NCBI GenBank assembly: GCA_002256935.1
Contig: NCGL01000002.1
Span: 35,152-99,151 of the forward strand
DNA: 64,000 nucleotides
DNA from: Bdellovibrio sp. 28-41-41
GTDB taxonomy: Bacteria; Bdellovibrionota; Bdellovibrionia; Bdellovibrionales; Bdellovibrionaceae
Direction of reading: 5' to 3'
The notes under the pieces are model-generated. The model made no database searches and had not been told where the DNA came from. It was given only the letters and a program-made list of their open reading frames with translations. The first letter of the stretch is position 1, and each line of letters starts with the position of its first letter. The position numbers and the translations under genes were made by a program. Shown here piece by piece: positions 1 to 8,838 of the stretch.

Positions 1-1076
1 ACCTTGCCTACTTCTAAAGAGAACGCGGCGTTTTCCAATGCCATTTCTTTTTCACCGCGAGCAAAATAACCAAGTTCACCTTTTTTATTTTTAGTGCCCA
101 CATCATCAGAGTATTTCGCTGCTAATTGTCCGAAATCTTCAGTTGCCGCTTTAGTTTGAACGTCCATGATTTTATCCATAGCTTTCTTTTCTGAAGCGGG
201 ATTACCCGGAGTAAAGTTAGCGATAATAACTTGTGCAGACACTTTTTCTGGAGCGTCGTATTTTGAACGGTTCGCTTCAAAGTAGCTGTTCACACGTTTT
301 TTAAATTCGTCTTTAGCCAGGTGTTCAGTGATCTCGGCATCAGATACCGCCACTTTTTTACCTTGCTCTTCACGATCTAATTTTACGAACTGGATATTCC
401 ATTGCTGACGGCTAAGTTCGTTCAATTTATCTACTTCTAATTGAGATGGGCGAGATGTTGACTCAAATAATTGGCGTGTTCTTTGTGTCTGAACTTGTTT
501 TTTGATTTTGCTCTCGAAGGTTGTTGGTGACAGGCGATTCGCTTCTAAAAGTTGGAAATAGTAAGACGGTTGGAATTGGCCGTCTTTTTTGAATTCGTTC
601 ATATCTTGGATAAAGCTTAGGATTTCTTTATCAGATACCAGAATGTTTTCATGCTCAGTCGCTTGCGACAACAATTCTAATTGAACCAATGACTCGACCG
701 CTTGACGGCGCATCGCTTTTTGTCGCTCTGGGTCGAAGGTGATCGGCTGACCAAACATCTGTGCATAGTATTCTTGCATTTTTTGGATCCGCTGCTCTTC
801 CTGAGAGAAATCAGCAAACGAGATAAACGCACGATTCACACGAGCTGCACTCGAACCACCACTCATGCCCCCATGGTCACTTGGTAGACCGAAAAATACG
901 AAAACGACAATGATCGGTAAGCCAAACAGCAGCGTTCCGATGATTTTCTTAGAGCGATCCCTAGACCGTAGCATTGCTTTTAGCTGATCATAGGTCGAAT
1001 GACTTTGTGGGGTTACATCTTTCATCGCTTCTGTGTTCTGGTTTTCACGATTTTCGCGGCCTTTTCTTGTATCCAT
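1..1076 (-). CDS. PpiD/SurA-like periplasmic peptidyl-prolyl isomerase, partial (C-terminus outside window)
   Basis: The reading frame starts at an ATG at 1074-1076 and runs off the left edge, so about 358 residues are visible. A charged cytoplasmic N-terminus is followed by one membrane segment (about residues 44-63), then a long helical SurA_N-like chaperone region. Near the window edge the parvulin domain begins, with the typical motif GELGYFARGE. The anchored layout is that of PpiD, a foldase at the periplasmic face of the inner membrane that helps newly exported outer-membrane proteins. It is divergent from the mreC operon. SurA-type and PpiD-type names are hard to separate without the C-terminus. 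Confidence 0.8.
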   Translation of the reverse strand, partial: MDTRKGRENRENQNTEAMKDVTPQSHSTYDQLKAMLRSRDRSKKIIGTLLFGLPIIVVFVFFGLPSDHGGMSGGSSAARVNRAFISFADFSQEEQRIQKMQEYYAQMFGQPITFDPERQKAMRRQAVESLVQLELLSQATEHENILVSDKEILSFIQDMNEFKKDGQFQPSYYFQLLEANRLSPTTFESKIKKQVQTQRTRQLFESTSRPSQLEVDKLNELSRQQWNIQFVKLDREEQGKKVAVSDAEITEHLAKDEFKKRVNSYFEANRSKYDAPEKVSAQVIIANFTPGNPASEKKAMDKIMDVQTKAATEDFGQLAAKYSDDVGTKNKKGELGYFARGEKEMALENAAFSLEVGK

Positions 1077-1090
1077 ATTTTCTCTCTTTG

Positions 1091-1104
1091 TTGAACGAGT
1101 TCAA
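1091..1104. promoter_or_regulatory. Short perfect palindrome in the ppiD-mreC divergent region
   Basis: The sequence TTGAACGAGTTCAA is a 6-2-6 perfect inverted repeat lying about 15 bases upstream of the ppiD-like start codon. Its position would suit an operator or a leader hairpin. The half-site spacing does not match the LexA-type box (GAAC-N4-GTTC). Chance occurrence is possible. Confidence 0.2.
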
Positions 1105-1260
1105 ATCGAAGCTTAAATAACACCTTTTTTTTGAGGGCTTTTCAAGTCAAAACTTCGGCTACCGCCCCTAAGAAGTGGTGTGCCAATATGGTCTTATTAT
1201 GTGTTGATCGGGTTCCGGTGTTCATTTAGACTTAATGTACGCACTTTTAGGAGCTCATTT

Positions 1261-2121
1261 TTGAATTTTTTAAATATAAATATAAAAAAACTGATTTTCT
1301 TTGTTTTCGTTCTGGTCATGCCTTTGATCACGATAAACATGGAAGAAAAACAAAACGATTCGGAATGGTTTAAACAACCGTTTTCATGGTTAGCCGGGCA
1401 TTTCCAAGGTTTCTTCTATGACTACAGTGCCGGCGTAAAAACTACGACGGGTCAGTATTTAAACTTAATTCATATTAAAAAACAAAATGAAAGCTTGAAG
1501 AATCAAAATCAAGAATTGTCGACTCGTCTTTTAAAGTTCGACGAAATCAATCAGGAAAACTCACGCCTAAAACAACTTCTCACATTTCGTGAATCAACGA
1601 AGATGGATTTAATAGCAGCGCAAGTTATCGCGCGCGATTTGATTCCTGATCACAGCACTATCACTATCAACAAAGGCACTGTTGATGGATTGAAAGAAGG
1701 CCAAGCTGTCATGACACTGCAAGGTGCTTTGGGTTATGTTTTCAAACCGCTCAAGAAAACGTCTCACATTCTTTTAATGACAGATCGTTACGCTGTGATC
1801 GATGGCGTGATTCAACGAAGCCGTGCTCACGGCATTGTTGAAGGTAAAGGAAAAACCGGAGCTGTACTGAAATATGTCGAGCGTACAGAAGATGTTCGCC
1901 CAGGTGACTTAGTTGTTACCGGAGGCTTAGATAATATTTTCCCCAAGGGATTTCCTATTGCGATTGTTGAATCGGCAGAGAAAAAACAAATCAGCGTATC
2001 TTTAAAAGTAGATTTAAAGCCGCTAGTTGATTCTGACAAAGTGGAAGAAGTTTTTGTCGTGTTGAATGCTAAAAACCAAGATATGTCAGAGGTTGTAGTG
2101 CCAACGGAGATTAAAAATTGA
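1261..2121 (+). CDS. mreC: Rod shape-determining protein MreC
   Basis: MreC links the MreB cytoskeleton to the peptidoglycan elongation machinery and activates PBP2-RodA. The protein has one N-terminal membrane segment, a coiled coil (IHIKKQNESLKNQNQELS and following) and the C-terminal beta-rich MreC domain. I place the start at a TTG at 1261 because AGGAG lies 7 bases upstream at 1249-1253 and this puts the membrane segment at the N-terminus. A longer frame from 1180 lacks a ribosome site and adds about 27 unusual residues. It is the first gene of mreC-mreD-mrdA-rodA, and its stop codon overlaps the mreD start. Confidence 0.9.
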   Translation: MNFLNINIKKLIFFVFVLVMPLITINMEEKQNDSEWFKQPFSWLAGHFQGFFYDYSAGVKTTTGQYLNLIHIKKQNESLKNQNQELSTRLLKFDEINQENSRLKQLLTFRESTKMDLIAAQVIARDLIPDHSTITINKGTVDGLKEGQAVMTLQGALGYVFKPLKKTSHILLMTDRYAVIDGVIQRSRAHGIVEGKGKTGAVLKYVERTEDVRPGDLVVTGGLDNIFPKGFPIAIVESAEKKQISVSLKVDLKPLVDSDKVEEVFVVLNAKNQDMSEVVVPTEIKN

Positions 2122-2657
2122 AATTTTCTCGATTAAGGATCATTCACGGTCTGATATTCTTTTTCCTTACTTACATTCTGTGTAGTTTCCAAACGGTAGT
2201 GTGGTTTCAAATTTTTGGATCTCTAGCATCTCCGTTTTTTTGTTTTATCCTGTTTGTTTATTTCGGTTTGGATAAAGAAGATTGGAAATCAGTTCTGTAC
2301 TGTTACTCTTCGATTTTTATTTATTCACTGTTTAGTTATGCGTCCCTAGGCATCTTGATGCTGACATGTTTGTTTAACTACATTCTGCTATATGTGGTTA
2401 AGAATCGCGTCTACTGGCCCGGAGCCGCCTACTTTACATTGATCACTGGTGTTTCAATGACTCTGTTCAATGTAATGTACATGGTGAATTCTTATCTGTT
2501 TGAACCCCATTTTTCGCCGTTCTTGATTTGGGATCGATTGTTCCAAATTCTATCGACGACATTAATTGCTTTTTATTCCTACCCGGTCATTAAACGTTTA
2601 GATATTTTGTTTAAGCCAGAAATGCCATCTGAAGTTCACGGAGAGTTAAATGGCTGA
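2118..2657 (+). CDS. mreD: Rod shape-determining protein MreD
   Basis: This is a 179-residue hydrophobic protein with about five predicted membrane helices, the usual size and character of MreD, an integral-membrane partner of MreC in the elongasome. The start is a TTG that overlaps the mreC stop (TTGA), with a GGAG ribosome site just upstream inside mreC. The end overlaps the mrdA start by 8 bases, so the three genes are translationally coupled. MreD is poorly conserved in sequence, so the call rests mostly on topology and context. Confidence 0.85.
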   Translation: MKFSRLRIIHGLIFFFLTYILCSFQTVVWFQIFGSLASPFFCFILFVYFGLDKEDWKSVLYCYSSIFIYSLFSYASLGILMLTCLFNYILLYVVKNRVYWPGAAYFTLITGVSMTLFNVMYMVNSYLFEPHFSPFLIWDRLFQILSTTLIAFYSYPVIKRLDILFKPEMPSEVHGELNG

Positions 2658-4641
2658 TTATGTAAGTAACCCCGACGAATCAAAAGAGTATTGGGGCCGT
2701 TATAAATATATTTATGTTTTAGTTGTCACTACGTTTCTGGTTTTCTCGCTTCGACTTTGGTACCTGCAAATTATTTCGGGTTCTGAACTGCGCGATTTCT
2801 CGGAAAAAAACAGGATCAAACAGGTCAAGATTCCAGCACCTCGTGGTTTATTACTAGATCGTCATGGTAAGTCACTGGTACAGAATCTTCCAGGCTTTGA
2901 AGCGATCTTAACTCCTCAGTATATCGTTAACCTCGATGAGATGGCCGTGCGCCTGGCGCCAATCTTGGGAATGGAACCTGACAAGATCGTGACACGTGTT
3001 CAACGCAGTCGCCGAGTGAATGGACCGTTTGCTACTATCCGCCTGAAAGAAAATTTAACTCGTGAAGAAGTGTTTCGTTTAAAACGAATCAATTTAGATA
3101 CGCCCGGGTTAGAAATTCGAGAAACAATCATTCGCCACTACCCGCTTAAACAAAATGGCGCTCAGCTTTTTGGTTATGTGAGTGAAATCTCGAAAAAACA
3201 ATTGCCTTTATTGAATGAACTGTACAAAGGCGTCTTGAAATTTGAACAAGGCGATATCATTGGTAAGAGTGGTTTAGAAGAAAATCTAGAACGCGAAGTG
3301 CGCGGCCAAGATGGCGTTAGCTTTATTCAAGTCGATGCTCACGGACGCGAAACAAGCCTGCGCAATCCAAACATCATTGGCGACAAAATTACAGATCAAG
3401 ATGCGTCCCACGGCAACAACGCCGTGCTGACGATCGATCGCGATATTCAAGAAGCGGCTCATAAATCGTTTACCGATTTAAAACGTATCGGTGCCGTGGT
3501 AGCGATGAAATCAAATGGAGAGATCCTGGCTTGGTTATCAGAACCATCGTTTGACCCGAATGAATTCGCCACAGCGATCTCGTCACAAACTTGGAGCACG
3601 TTGATCAACGATCCGTTCAAACCACTTCGAAATAAAGTTATTCAAGATCATCACTCACCGGGTTCAACGTTCAAACCTTTGGTAGCATTAGCGGCTTTAG
3701 AAGAAAAGAAAATCACGGATACCCAAATGGTCTATGCGCCGGGTGTATTCTACTTTGGCCGTCGTCCGTACCATGATCATCAAAGAGGTGGTCAAGGTTA
3801 CGTAAACGTTTACGATGCGATTGAGCGAAGCTCGAACGTGTTTTTTTACCAAATGGGTATCAAGCTTGGTATCGAGAAAATGCACGACTACATTTCAATT
3901 CTTGGTGTCGGTCAGAAAACGGGAATCGAGTTAGCACGTGAAGTTCCGGGCATTATGCCAAACTCAGCATGGAAAAAACAAAATCGTGGTGAAGAATGGC
4001 AAGAAGGTGAAAATCTAAGTACTGCCATCGGTCAGGGGTTCGTAAATACGACACTGATGCAAATGGTGATTGCCTACAATACGATTGGTCTTAGCGGAAA
4101 AGTAGTTAGACCCTATGTAATTCAAAAAATATTGGATCAAGAAGGTAAAGTTCTAAAAGAAAACTTCCCGCAAGTGTTACGTGACGTTACGCAAGTTCAA
4201 CCGAACGGCGTAAAAATTTCCGATCGTACGTTTGCTGTCGTTCGCGAAGGCATGCGCCGTGTGGCTAATGGTGATCGCGGAACCGCTCGCTTCTGGAAAA
4301 TTCCAGGGGTCGAAATGGCGGGCAAAACGGGAACATCACAAGTTATGAACTTTTCGGCAGATCAAATTTATTCTAATTGCATGTCGAAACCCATTCACAT
4401 GCGACATCATGGTTGGTATGTGGCGTTTGCCCCAGCCATTAACCCAGAAATTACAGTCGGCGTTTTAGCAGAACATTCGTGTCACGGCAATACTGGTGCG
4501 GCTCCGATCGTTCGTGATGTGATCCAGGCCTATTTCCAAAAGTATCATCCAGAAGTTATCGAGGAAGGCTTAAAAGCTATGAAAACTAAGAAAGCAAAAG
4601 CACCGGTTCCAGAACCAGTGCCGCTTCTGGACGGAGAGTAA
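2650..4641 (+). CDS. mrdA: Penicillin-binding protein 2 (peptidoglycan transpeptidase)
   Basis: PBP2 is the class B transpeptidase that cross-links peptidoglycan during side-wall growth, as partner of RodA. It has one N-terminal membrane helix (about residues 18-38), a PBP dimer/pedestal domain, then the transpeptidase domain. All three catalytic motifs are present: SxxK as STFK (serine about residue 339), SxN as SSN in RSSNVFF, and KTG as GKTGTS (lysine about 559). The 663 residues are typical. A proline/lysine-rich tail follows the catalytic domain. It overlaps mreD and is one base from rodA. Confidence 0.95.
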   Translation: MADYVSNPDESKEYWGRYKYIYVLVVTTFLVFSLRLWYLQIISGSELRDFSEKNRIKQVKIPAPRGLLLDRHGKSLVQNLPGFEAILTPQYIVNLDEMAVRLAPILGMEPDKIVTRVQRSRRVNGPFATIRLKENLTREEVFRLKRINLDTPGLEIRETIIRHYPLKQNGAQLFGYVSEISKKQLPLLNELYKGVLKFEQGDIIGKSGLEENLEREVRGQDGVSFIQVDAHGRETSLRNPNIIGDKITDQDASHGNNAVLTIDRDIQEAAHKSFTDLKRIGAVVAMKSNGEILAWLSEPSFDPNEFATAISSQTWSTLINDPFKPLRNKVIQDHHSPGSTFKPLVALAALEEKKITDTQMVYAPGVFYFGRRPYHDHQRGGQGYVNVYDAIERSSNVFFYQMGIKLGIEKMHDYISILGVGQKTGIELAREVPGIMPNSAWKKQNRGEEWQEGENLSTAIGQGFVNTTLMQMVIAYNTIGLSGKVVRPYVIQKILDQEGKVLKENFPQVLRDVTQVQPNGVKISDRTFAVVREGMRRVANGDRGTARFWKIPGVEMAGKTGTSQVMNFSADQIYSNCMSKPIHMRHHGWYVAFAPAINPEITVGVLAEHSCHGNTGAAPIVRDVIQAYFQKYHPEVIEEGLKAMKTKKAKAPVPEPVPLLDGE

Positions 4642-4642
4642 A

Positions 4643-5767
4643 ATGGATTTATCAATTTCATTAGAAGAAAAAACGCTCGTCCGTCGTTTAGATTGGAATA
4701 TTATTTTAGTTATCTTGGCCTTGAATGTAATTGGCCTGATCAATCTTTACAGTGCGACTCATGGACCGAATTCGAAAGAAGTGGAATCGCTATTTATCAA
4801 TCAGATCGTTTGGTTGATTTCGGGCTGGAGTATCTTTTTCATTTCTACGCTTTTAGATTATGCGATCGTCTCGAGAATCTGTTACATCATCTACTTTTTC
4901 AACTTGCTCGCCATCTTGTACGTGGATTTCTTTGGTAAGATTGCTCTAGGCGCCCAGCGCTGGATCGATTTCGGCTTCTTCCGCTACCAACCGTCCGAGA
5001 CGATGAAGCTCGCGTTGATTATGTTAATGGCAAAAGTACTATCGCAAAGAAACTCAATGGGCCAAGGCATGGGCATTAGAGAATTGATAGCGCCTCTGAT
5101 ATTAGTATTGATCCCGTTCGCACTGATCATGAAGCAACCCGATTTGGGAACAGCAATGATGATCATAGCGATCAGCGGTTCGATGATCTTGTTCACGAAA
5201 GTGAAAAAACACATAATCGTCGGCGCGATTGTATTGATCTCGATCTCTTTGCCAATCGCATGGGAATACATTCTACATGATTACCAAAAAAATCGGGTAT
5301 TAACGTTCTTATCCCCAGAAAACGATCCCAGAAAAACAGGCTACAATGCTTTGCAATCAAGATACGCGGTAGGTTCCGGTCAATTCTTCGGCAAAGGTTT
5401 CCGCAAGGGAACACAATCGCAATTAGAATTCTTACCAGAGCGTCACACTGACTTTATCTACTCGGTGCTGAGCGAAGAACATGGTTTTGTTGGCAGTATT
5501 ACGACGATTGGTTTGTTCTGTATTCTGTTCTTCTTGGTACTTAGGATTGCGTATCAAGCACGGGATAAGTTCGGCGCTCTGATTGCGGTCGGGGTGCTCA
5601 GTTATATCTTCTGGCATATGTTTGTGAATGTCGGAATGGTTATTGGTTTGCTTCCCATCGTGGGGGTTCCTCTGCCGCTGCTCTCTTATGGTGGGTCGAG
5701 TATGTTGACTACGATGCTTGGTCTTGGGCTGATCTCTAGCGTTTCCTTCCGTCGCTATTTATTCTAA
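4643..5767 (+). CDS. rodA: RodA peptidoglycan glycosyltransferase (SEDS family)
   Basis: RodA polymerises lipid II into glycan strands in the elongasome. The 374-residue protein has about ten membrane helices and SEDS-family motifs: FRYQPSETMKLALI, KQPDLGTAMM, and the C-terminal PLPLLSYGGSSML. The ATG lies immediately after the mrdA stop, so it is coupled to mrdA. It is the last gene of the operon. Its 3' end runs directly into a terminator-like hairpin and a long palindromic element. Confidence 0.95.
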   Translation: MDLSISLEEKTLVRRLDWNIILVILALNVIGLINLYSATHGPNSKEVESLFINQIVWLISGWSIFFISTLLDYAIVSRICYIIYFFNLLAILYVDFFGKIALGAQRWIDFGFFRYQPSETMKLALIMLMAKVLSQRNSMGQGMGIRELIAPLILVLIPFALIMKQPDLGTAMMIIAISGSMILFTKVKKHIIVGAIVLISISLPIAWEYILHDYQKNRVLTFLSPENDPRKTGYNALQSRYAVGSGQFFGKGFRKGTQSQLEFLPERHTDFIYSVLSEEHGFVGSITTIGLFCILFFLVLRIAYQARDKFGALIAVGVLSYIFWHMFVNVGMVIGLLPIVGVPLPLLSYGGSSMLTTMLGLGLISSVSFRRYLF

Positions 5768-5786
5768 ATTCTTTGTTCTGGAAAAA

Positions 5787-5808
5787 CCCCCGAAGTTTCT
5801 TTTCGGGG
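5787..5808 (+). terminator. Possible rodA terminator hairpin
   Basis: CCCCGAA (5788-5794) pairs with TTCGGGG (5802-5808) across a 7-base loop, 20 bases after the rodA stop codon. The following bases are only moderately T-rich, so termination strength is uncertain. The hairpin also forms the outer edge of the much longer palindromic element that follows. Confidence 0.4.
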
Positions 5809-6050
5809 ATTGAACTTCTTTCTTCTAAATCTAGTTCTGGGTTGAACCGGGGATCTTCCTTTTGGGAGTTCTGTTTTTAGAGACATAAAAAAAGCCTGAC
5901 TAGCCGCCCGCCGACAGTCCTCGCCGCGCGCCTTGCGCCGGCTGCGGAACTCATTTTTTTCATGTCTCTAAAAACAGAACTCCCAAAAGGAAGACCGAGC
6001 TTGAATCGAAGATTTAGAAGAATGAAGTCCAATCCCTCAAAAGAAAATTT
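5795..6050. repeat. Long palindromic repeat, family member 1
   Basis: This 410-base gene-free interval after rodA holds a large hairpin. The inner arms, 5855-5886 and 5962-5993, are perfectly complementary over 32 bases. Weaker pairing extends outward to about 5795 and 6050. The loop (5887-5961) is GC-rich and bounded by A7 and T7 runs. The whole segment, with flanks from about 5770 to 6080, is a diverged inverted copy of 6497-6795. It sits at the 3' end of rodA. The remainder to 6178 holds a GC-rich patch and the leader of the next small gene. Confidence 0.8.
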
Positions 6051-6178
6051 TACCCACGCCGCAGCCGTTTTTTTGCTTTTCATCGGCGGCTGGTCGAGGT
6101 CCCGGGGGCATTTTTTCTAGACGTCCCTATAGTGTGAATCTGCAGAGAAATTGATAGAATAATAGAACGGAGGGTCGC

Positions 6179-6460
6179 ATGAGAAATCTAATTATTTTAT
6201 CAACCCTACTTCTATCGATAAACACGTTCGCAATAGCCGAACGATGTCCGTCACTAAAATCCATTCGAATGAAAATGGAAACGATAGCGTCCAACATCGC
6301 CAATACTAATACGACTCGCACACCTGAAGGCGGACCGTATAAGCCGAAACAAATAAAATGTAAAAATAAAAACTGCGAAATAAAAGAAATCGCAGACACA
6401 CAGAAAAAATACGAAGCCGCATTAGAAAATTGCAAGAGATCAACTTCCGCACGCAGATAA
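6179..6460 (+). CDS. Small secreted protein with a FlgC-like rod motif
   Basis: This 93-residue product has a clear signal peptide (about residues 1-20, cleavage after AIA). A strong ribosome site, GGAGGG, lies 5 bases before the ATG. The mature part contains SNIANTNTTRTPEGGPYK (about residues 38-55), which closely matches the N-terminal motif of the flagellar rod protein FlgC. Four cysteines (residues 23, 61, 66 and 85) suggest one or two disulfides in the periplasm or outside the cell. True FlgC has no signal peptide and is longer, with a second rod domain. Function unknown. The gene is bracketed by inverted copies of a palindromic repeat. Confidence 0.75.
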   Translation: MRNLIILSTLLLSINTFAIAERCPSLKSIRMKMETIASNIANTNTTRTPEGGPYKPKQIKCKNKNCEIKEIADTQKKYEAALENCKRSTSARR

Positions 6461-6543
6461 ACTAAACGCAACTCCGCGCCAATAACAGCCCCGCGACGAA
6501 AAGAAAAAAAACAGGCTGCGGCGCGGGTGAACTTTTTTTTGTA

Positions 6544-6758
6544 GTGACGGAACGTCGTTCTTAATTCGCGCAATTCAAGCTCAGTCTTTCTTTTGAGGGA
6601 TTTCTTTTAAAGACATGAAAAAAACGAGTTCCGCAGCCGGCGCGAAGCGCTCGGCGAGGACTGCCGAGGCTTTTTTTATGTCTTTAAAAGAAATCCCTCA
6701 AAAGAAAGATCCCCGCCTCACCTCTGAACAAAGCGAATTAAGAACGACGTTCCGTCAC
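6544..6758. repeat. Long palindromic repeat, family member 2
   Basis: This lies in the 335-base interval between the small secreted-protein gene and the DUF3108 gene. Outer arms 6544-6568 and 6734-6758 pair perfectly over 25 bases; inner arms 6585-6616 and 6678-6709 pair perfectly over 32 bases. The loop is a reversed copy of the loop of member 1 (shared core GAGTTCCGCAGCCGGCGC). The inner arms differ in sequence from member 1, yet both are fully self-complementary. It abuts the 3' end of the converging DUF3108 gene. No gene is seen in it. Confidence 0.8.
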
Positions 6759-6796
6759 TCCAAAAAAACGCATGGGGTTTTCCAAAAAAATTTTAA

Positions 6797-7930
6797 TTAT
6801 TTGCCCGGATTAATCTTAGTAACCTCAGAAACAATAGTTCCGATCTTAATACTAGATTCAATTCGCAAGATATACTTACGATCATCATCACTTAGCCAGA
6901 AGTAAATATCACCAATCGGTTTAAAGATCCCCTTAACCGTGATCTCGGGCTTAATAACGATAGCGTTAAATTCCCCAACTTCTGTGTCGATTTTTTCTTT
7001 ACGAATCGCTTTACCGCGGAACACGATGTTTTCTCCAGCATCAGCTACGCGGAATGAATACTCTTTGCCGACTTCCCATTTGAACAAACGCATATAGAAC
7101 GCAGCACTGTATACGTTTTGCGAGAAGGGCGGGATTTCCCATTCTTTTCTTTGCTCTTCTTCACCATTCTTTTTAGTAAATTTCTTTTCCCAGTAGGTCG
7201 CCTTGTTATTCTGAATATCGAATAAACCTTTAGCGTCTTTGATTTGACCCGATTCTTTTACTGCTAATGTGAAAACGTGAGGAACAAATTGCAAAAAATC
7301 TACGTACGTTGTTGCTATATCTTTTACGCTATAAAAAGATGAAAACATGCTCGAAGATTCAAGTTCTGTCGTGAAAGTGTATGACTTGCGGCCGTTCACT
7401 TCGACGAAAGGACCCACTTTTAATTTTAACTCACCGGCTGCCACTTTAAAATAATGAAGCTCATGTAAGACTTCCTCACCAACGCGGAAAGGGTCTTTGA
7501 CTGGTCGTCGTCCCGACATACCGTCTTTGTCTTCAATTTCTGGTTCCGCCGCAGGAGGAACCTCTGCTTTGGCCGCGGCTTCTTCAGCTGCTTTTTTCTC
7601 GGCGGCTTTTTCAGCTTTGGTTTTTTTTGTTTTCTTAGTTTTTACCGCTTTCGCTTTTTCTACTTTGATTTTATCTGTGACATCTTTATCAGAAGGCTTC
7701 GCCGAATCTTTCGAAGTGTTTGTGTAAAGTGGTCCTGATGGAATATCGGCTATTTCTGGAGAACTGTCTGGTAATTCTTTAATTACGACTTTGGCATCGA
7801 ATTCGGTGTTCTTTTTAAATTCTTCTTCTCTTTTATCAAGTTTCAAAAATGAAGACGTGCAACCACTTAAAAAGTAGGTGGAAAATAAAAGTATTAGGTA
7901 GATAGGTGCTAATCGAATCACTGACTCCAT
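6797..7930 (-). CDS. DUF3108 lipoprotein with a Lys/Ala-rich linker
   Basis: The N-terminus is a lipoprotein signal (hydrophobic stretch then LSGC, cysteine about residue 24), so the protein is probably anchored in the envelope. Residues about 85-125 form a lysine/alanine-rich, probably helical linker. The C-terminal 240 residues match the DUF3108 family, starting near DPFRVGEEVLHELHYF and ending with YFWLSDDDRKYILRIES. DUF3108 proteins are periplasmic or outer-membrane beta-rich proteins of unknown function, often near envelope genes. It is the last gene of the lpx block, 23 bases after the acyltransferase gene. Confidence 0.75.
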   Translation of the reverse strand: MESVIRLAPIYLILLFSTYFLSGCTSSFLKLDKREEEFKKNTEFDAKVVIKELPDSSPEIADIPSGPLYTNTSKDSAKPSDKDVTDKIKVEKAKAVKTKKTKKTKAEKAAEKKAAEEAAAKAEVPPAAEPEIEDKDGMSGRRPVKDPFRVGEEVLHELHYFKVAAGELKLKVGPFVEVNGRKSYTFTTELESSSMFSSFYSVKDIATTYVDFLQFVPHVFTLAVKESGQIKDAKGLFDIQNNKATYWEKKFTKKNGEEEQRKEWEIPPFSQNVYSAAFYMRLFKWEVGKEYSFRVADAGENIVFRGKAIRKEKIDTEVGEFNAIVIKPEITVKGIFKPIGDIYFWLSDDDRKYILRIESSIKIGTIVSEVTKINPGK

Positions 7931-7953
7931 TAAATATCATCTGTTAACAGTAA

Positions 7954-8838
7954 TCACTCAAATTTTTTCCATCTTCTGTGAAGCCACATCCAATGTTCTG
8001 GGTGCTGCCGAATGATATTTTCCGTGACGTTACAAAAATATTGGGTCATTTGCGCAATTGAACTCTCTTTGTCCTCAGACACCAAGTCAGACAAGGAAAG
8101 CGCGGCTTCAAATACCACATGTACGCGGCCATCCTTTGCTTCGTAACAATAAACAGGAACAACAGAAGCCTTAGTTTTGAGATGAAACACAGCTAGACCT
8201 TGGGCTGTGCCCGTCTTGATGTCGAAAAAGGTTGTCTCTATACCGTAAGGTTTGCCCATGAATTGATCTAAAACGAACACGACCAAACCATTTGATTTAA
8301 GGGCTTTCAGAATTTGAAACGGAGTTTTTTCCCCGTGAGGCTCGATGTGTTTCACACCGTAATAAGCGCGCAGTGAAAACCAAAAATCATTCAACGCTTT
8401 GTTTTTCATTAGCTTAGTGATCAAGTGAAAGTTACCTAGTTGTACTGCGATCATATTCGCCGCCAAATCACCGCTGCCAATATGCATTCCCAAAAGCAAA
8501 ACGCCTTTACCCTCTTTGCGAGCGTTGACGACATGATCAAGACCTTCGAAAACGATATGCTTATCACGCCACCTTTTGTTCATGTACGGCATATAAAACA
8601 AATCGGCTAAAGCACCCGTCTGCAAACGCATACTTTGTCGGCCCATCTCAATTTTCTCGGATTCACTTAAATTTGGAAATACAATACCGATGTGCTTAAT
8701 AACGTCTTTGCGACGGATGCGTAAAATATCAAACCACAAAATCCCCAGCAAACCAAAAAGCCAACGACTAGCCCTCCAGCCAATCAGGTAGCAGAACCAA
8801 GAAATCAAACTAGTGAATAAACGAAGTAATAGTTTCAT
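7954..8838 (-). CDS. Lipid A late acyltransferase (LpxL/HtrB family)
   Basis: This family transfers a secondary acyl chain from acyl-ACP to lipid A at the inner membrane. The protein has an N-terminal membrane anchor and the catalytic HX4D motif in LGMHIGSGDLAAN. The length of about 294 residues is normal. I prefer the ATG at 8838 (MKLLLRLF), which puts the anchor at the N-terminus; a longer frame starts at 8853. It overlaps the lpxK 3' end. LpxL and LpxM subtypes cannot be told apart by eye. Confidence 0.85.
   Translation of the reverse strand: MKLLLRLFTSLISWFCYLIGWRASRWLFGLLGILWFDILRIRRKDVIKHIGIVFPNLSESEKIEMGRQSMRLQTGALADLFYMPYMNKRWRDKHIVFEGLDHVVNARKEGKGVLLLGMHIGSGDLAANMIAVQLGNFHLITKLMKNKALNDFWFSLRAYYGVKHIEPHGEKTPFQILKALKSNGLVVFVLDQFMGKPYGIETTFFDIKTGTAQGLAVFHLKTKASVVPVYCYEAKDGRVHVVFEAALSLSDLVSEDKESSIAQMTQYFCNVTENIIRQHPEHWMWLHRRWKKFE

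Noticed and set aside
5877..6083. Reading frames through the palindromic elements giving similar peptides (KKMSSAAGARR and KKTSSAAGAKR types)
   Set aside because: The similarity comes from the repeated DNA element, not from conserved proteins; there is no ribosome site and the frames cross the hairpin arms.
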